In this document: positions 6,076 through 8,575 of the stretch, piece after piece
How positions within the stretch are numbered: the stretch's first letter is position 1
How the letters are laid out: each line of letters opens with the position of its first letter
NCBI GenBank assembly: GCA_947447845.1
Contig: CANFNO010000083.1
Span: forward strand, 1 to 8,575
Source of the DNA: Burkholderiales bacterium
Lineage (GTDB): Bacteria; Pseudomonadota; Gammaproteobacteria; Burkholderiales; Burkholderiaceae
Length of the DNA: 8,575 nt
Reading direction: 5' to 3'
Translations under genes and position numbers: made by a program
Notes under the pieces: generated by a model
The model's input: only the letters and a program-made list of their open reading frames with translations
Told to the model about the DNA's origin: nothing
Databases searched by the model: none

Positions 6076-8225
6076 GTACCGCAAAGATTCTGGTGGTCGA
6101 TGACAACCCGAACAACCGTTTGGCATTGCGCACGGTGCTTAAGGGTGTGCGGGCAGAGGTGCACGAGGCCGCCAATGGCTTGGATGCCCTCAGCATGGCG
6201 CTGGCAGAGCAGTACGCAATGATCCTGCTGGATGTGCAGATGCCGGAAATGGATGGCTTTGAGGTGTGCGAGCAGTTGCGCGCCGATCCACGCACCGCCA
6301 ACACGCCGATCCTGTTTTTGACCGCAGCGTTTAAGGAGGTGGTCGACAAGGTGCGCGGCTATGTGGCCGGTGCCACCGACTATCTGGAAAAGCCGATAGA
6401 GGACCACATTGTCAAAGCCAAGGTGCAGGTGTTTCTGCGGCTCTATGAGCAGCAGCACTTGCTGCAACAGAACAACGACGAATTGCGGGTGGCGGCCACA
6501 GTGTTTGAGTCGCAGGAAGGCATGGTGGTCACTGACTCCAACGGCATCATCTTGCGGGTTAACCGCGCCTTCACCAAGATCACCGGTTTCAGTGCCGAAG
6601 ATGCAATAGGCCAGAACCCCCGCATTTTGAAATCCGGCATCCATGACTCCAGCTTTTACGTGTCTATGTGGGATTCCATTCTCCACCGCGGTGGCTGGGC
6701 AGGTGAAATTTGGAACCGCCGCAAACTGGGCGACGCCTATGCGCAATACCTCACGATCACGCCCGTATTGGGTCCCGACGGCAAGATCAGCAACTATGTC
6801 GGCACCTTCACCGATGCCACGGACCGCATCGCCGCCGCCGAAAAAATTGAACGGCTGGCTTTCTACGACGCACTGACCCAGTTGCCCAACCGACGGTTGA
6901 TGATGGATCGACTTGAGAGGGCATTGACCACCAGCACACGCAGCAACCGCTTTGGCGCGCTGATGCTGCTCGACATGGACAACTTCAAAACGCTCAACGA
7001 CACCTTGGGTCATGACGTGGGGGACCAATTTCTGGTGGAAGTGGCAACGCGCATCAAGAACTGCATTCGCGAGGGCGACACGGCGGCACGCATGGGTGGC
7101 GATGAATTTGTCGTCATCCTGGAGCATTTGGACAGGGACCAGCAGGCGGCGGTGCAGGCGACTTCAGTTGCCGTCAAGATCCAGGCACTGCTGAACCAAC
7201 CCTATCTGCTGCAAGTGGGGCATAAGCATGAGGAACAACGCCAGCGCAGCCACCAGTGCACTTCCAGTATCGGCATCACTTTGTTTTGCGACCAGTCTGC
7301 CTCGGTCGAGGAATTGGTCAAACGCGCCGACACGGCGATGTACCAGGCCAAAGAAGCCGGGCGCAACACATTCCGGTTCTTCGACCCGGCGATGCAGGAG
7401 ATTGTGGTCGCCAAGGCAATTCTGGAAGAAGACTTGCGCAAGGCGATTGCGGAAGGCCAGTTTGTGCTGCACTACCAGGCCCAGGTCGATAACGAGTTGC
7501 ATGTGGTCGGCACGGAGGCGCTGGTGCGGTGGCGGCATCCGACAAGGGGCATGGTTTCACCAGCGGCCTTCATCCCCCTGGCCGAAGAGACGAGCCTGAT
7601 ATTGCCGCTGGGTCACTGGGTAATGGAAGCGGCCTGCGCCCAACTGGCGCTGTGGCAAGTTCAGCCCGATATGCAGCATCTTTCAGTGGCTGTTAATGTG
7701 AGCGCGCGGCAGTTCAGCCTGCCCAACTTTGTCCCACAGGTGTTGGCATTGATGGAACGCCACCACATCCGACCTTACCGGCTGAAGTTGGAGTTGACAG
7801 AGAGTCTGCTACTCAAAAATACGGACGACGTAATCGCCAAAATGATTGCCTTAAAAGAGTGCGGCGTTGACTTCTCGCTAGACGACTTCGGCACGGGCTA
7901 TTCGTCGCTGTCGTATCTGAAACGCCTGCCACTGGATCAACTGAAAATTGACCAATCCTTTGTGCGCGACGTGTTAACGGATGCCAGCGATGCCGCTATT
8001 GCACGGGCGGTGATCGCTCTCGGGAAGAGTCTGGGCCTTGGGGTAATTGCCGAGGGGGTGGAGACTCAGGAACAGCGCAACTTTCTGGCAGACAACGGTT
8101 GCACCTTCTACCAGGGCTACTTCTTTAGCCGCCCCGTGCCACTGCAAGAGTTCGAGGCGCTTGTGCACCAGCAGGTGGCAGCCACACCCTGCCAACCCGC
8201 TGCCACCCTATCAGGCGCTGGATAA
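6072..8225 (+). CDS. Response regulator with PAS, diguanylate cyclase (GGDEF) and c-di-GMP phosphodiesterase (EAL) domains
   Basis: A 717-residue cytoplasmic protein and the likely output of the operon. Seen: REC (about 4-120) with D10/D11, phospho-Asp54 and K107-P; a short helical linker (LYEQQHLLQQNN); PAS (about 138-260) of the type common in GGDEF/EAL proteins (TGFSAEDAIGQNPRILKSG); GGDEF domain with DMDNFKTLND, GHDVGD and GGDEF at 342-346; and an I-site RxxD (R333-D336) five residues before it, predicting inhibition by c-di-GMP. The EAL domain has EALVRW at 482, NVSARQF, LELTES, DDFGTGYSS, KIDQSFV, AEGVET and QGYFFSRP. These are the metal-binding and catalytic residues of active phosphodiesterases, so both opposing activities look possible and phosphorylation may set the balance. 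The ATG at 6072 overlaps the CheB stop (ATGA) and has no strong ribosome site. The 3' end overlaps a convergent gene by 15 nt. Confidence 0.94.
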   Translation: MSTAKILVVDDNPNNRLALRTVLKGVRAEVHEAANGLDALSMALAEQYAMILLDVQMPEMDGFEVCEQLRADPRTANTPILFLTAAFKEVVDKVRGYVAGATDYLEKPIEDHIVKAKVQVFLRLYEQQHLLQQNNDELRVAATVFESQEGMVVTDSNGIILRVNRAFTKITGFSAEDAIGQNPRILKSGIHDSSFYVSMWDSILHRGGWAGEIWNRRKLGDAYAQYLTITPVLGPDGKISNYVGTFTDATDRIAAAEKIERLAFYDALTQLPNRRLMMDRLERALTTSTRSNRFGALMLLDMDNFKTLNDTLGHDVGDQFLVEVATRIKNCIREGDTAARMGGDEFVVILEHLDRDQQAAVQATSVAVKIQALLNQPYLLQVGHKHEEQRQRSHQCTSSIGITLFCDQSASVEELVKRADTAMYQAKEAGRNTFRFFDPAMQEIVVAKAILEEDLRKAIAEGQFVLHYQAQVDNELHVVGTEALVRWRHPTRGMVSPAAFIPLAEETSLILPLGHWVMEAACAQLALWQVQPDMQHLSVAVNVSARQFSLPNFVPQVLALMERHHIRPYRLKLELTESLLLKNTDDVIAKMIALKECGVDFSLDDFGTGYSSLSYLKRLPLDQLKIDQSFVRDVLTDASDAAIARAVIALGKSLGLGVIAEGVETQEQRNFLADNGCTFYQGYFFSRPVPLQEFEALVHQQVAATPCQPAATLSGAG
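8174..8207. terminator. Candidate hairpin at the convergent gene ends
   Basis: GGTGGCAG (8174-8181) and CTGCCACC (8200-8207) form a perfect 8-bp GC-rich stem with an 18-nt loop. It lies in the last codons of the GGDEF/EAL gene and only a few bases past the minus-strand gene's stop at 8211. Neither strand has a T tract after it, so intrinsic termination would be poor; it could equally block 3' exonucleases or be chance. Confidence 0.25.
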
Positions 8226-8575
8226 GGCCAGGACCTCGGGGATGCGGTTGTTGCGCAAGCGCAAGGCATCCGGCACGCTACCAACAATCTGGAACATCCA
8301 CGCCAAAGCAAGCGTGACCTGCCTCAAACAGAACTCTGCGCCGGTTCGCTGTCCATTGGGAAGCACCGTTTCTGAATCACAGTTGGCGATCCATTTGACG
8401 AAAGTGTTGTCAGTCTGCTGAATGTCCAACGCGCAGACGAGCGGCTGGTTTGCGGCGAGCACATCGAGAAGTTTCACGACTCGATTGGCCCGATCCTGCG
8501 TGCCAATATTACTGTCTAAAAATTTTAGAAAATGAACGGCAGCTTCGGAGCGCCGCGAATCTCGGTTGGGCCGCG
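8211..8575 (-). CDS. Unrecognised protein, C-terminal part (5' end outside window)
   Basis: On the minus strand a frame is open without a stop from the right edge (first whole codon at 8573-8571) to a TGA at 8213-8211, encoding at least 120 C-terminal residues. A GTG at 8477 could start an 88-residue protein, but the frame continues upstream with plausible composition (HFLKFLDSN, then TQDRANRVVKLLDVLAANQP), so a truncated longer gene is more likely. Codon choice (frequent G/C third positions, mixed amino acids, few Arg/Pro/Ser runs) looks genuine, unlike the antisense frames elsewhere in the window. I see no signal peptide, membrane segment or family motif in the visible part, and I do not recognise the protein. 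It converges on the operon, overlapping the GGDEF/EAL gene by 15 nt, so it is not part of that operon. Confidence 0.6.
   Translation of the reverse strand, partial: RPNRDSRRSEAAVHFLKFLDSNIGTQDRANRVVKLLDVLAANQPLVCALDIQQTDNTFVKWIANCDSETVLPNGQRTGAEFCLRQVTLALAWMFQIVGSVPDALRLRNNRIPEVLALSSA
8515..8529. repeat. AT-rich 15-bp perfect inverted repeat
   Basis: TCTAAAA (8515-8521), one central A, and TTTTAGA (8523-8529) form a perfect palindrome in otherwise GC-rich DNA. It falls within the open frame of the unrecognised minus-strand gene. It could be an operator if that gene really starts downstream at GTG 8477, or simply Leu-Lys-Phe-Leu codons. Confidence 0.4.

Noticed and set aside
725..8225. A classical chemotaxis operon
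   Set aside because: CheA, CheW, CheY-only protein and chemoreceptor are absent, the kinase has a HisKA rather than a CheA architecture, and CheB lacks its receiver.
1..8575. CRISPR array, tRNA, rRNA, insertion sequence or phage attachment site
   Set aside because: I saw no regularly spaced repeats, no cloverleaf-like or rRNA sequence, no transposase frame and no terminal inverted repeats on either strand.

Overview
The window looks like chromosomal DNA of a betaproteobacterium, most likely Burkholderiales and perhaps Comamonadaceae. The grounds are moderate-to-high GC, the proteobacterial style of the MutL C-terminus (ACHGAVRANRR and CNHGRPT motifs), and the family resemblance of the signalling proteins. 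This is a judgement by eye, not a database result.

Layout. Positions 1-458 hold the 3' end of mutL, which enters from the left edge. A 266-nt gap (459-724) carries the presumed promoter of the next unit, including an FNR/Anr-like box and a weak -10 element at the spacing of an FNR class II promoter. Four tightly packed plus-strand genes follow. They are a 1304-residue membrane hybrid histidine kinase (dCACHE-like sensor, HAMP, GAF, long coiled coil, HisKA/HATPase, three receivers; 725-4639), a CheR-type methyltransferase (4644-5504), a receiver-less CheB-type methylesterase (5497-6075) and a REC-PAS-GGDEF-EAL protein (6072-8225). The junctions are a 4-nt gap, an 8-nt overlap and an ATGA overlap, so this is almost certainly one translationally coupled operon. 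The right edge holds the C-terminal part of an unrecognised minus-strand gene, converging on and overlapping the last 15 nt of the operon.

How the genes may work together. No CheA, CheW or chemoreceptor lies in the window, and no protein here ends in a NWETF-like CheR tether. The simplest reading (inference) is a stand-alone sensory module. The kinase senses an external ligand, signals through its receivers, and probably passes phosphate through an HPt protein encoded elsewhere to the REC domain of the last protein, which makes and/or degrades c-di-GMP. CheR and CheB would tune the module by reversible methylation. The kinase's Glu-rich coiled coil between GAF and HisKA contains heptad-spaced Glu pairs resembling MCP methylation sites and is a candidate substrate. 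Kinase-CheR-CheB gene sets recur in proteobacteria, but I know of no settled function for them; the pairing with a c-di-GMP output here is the most interesting feature of the window.
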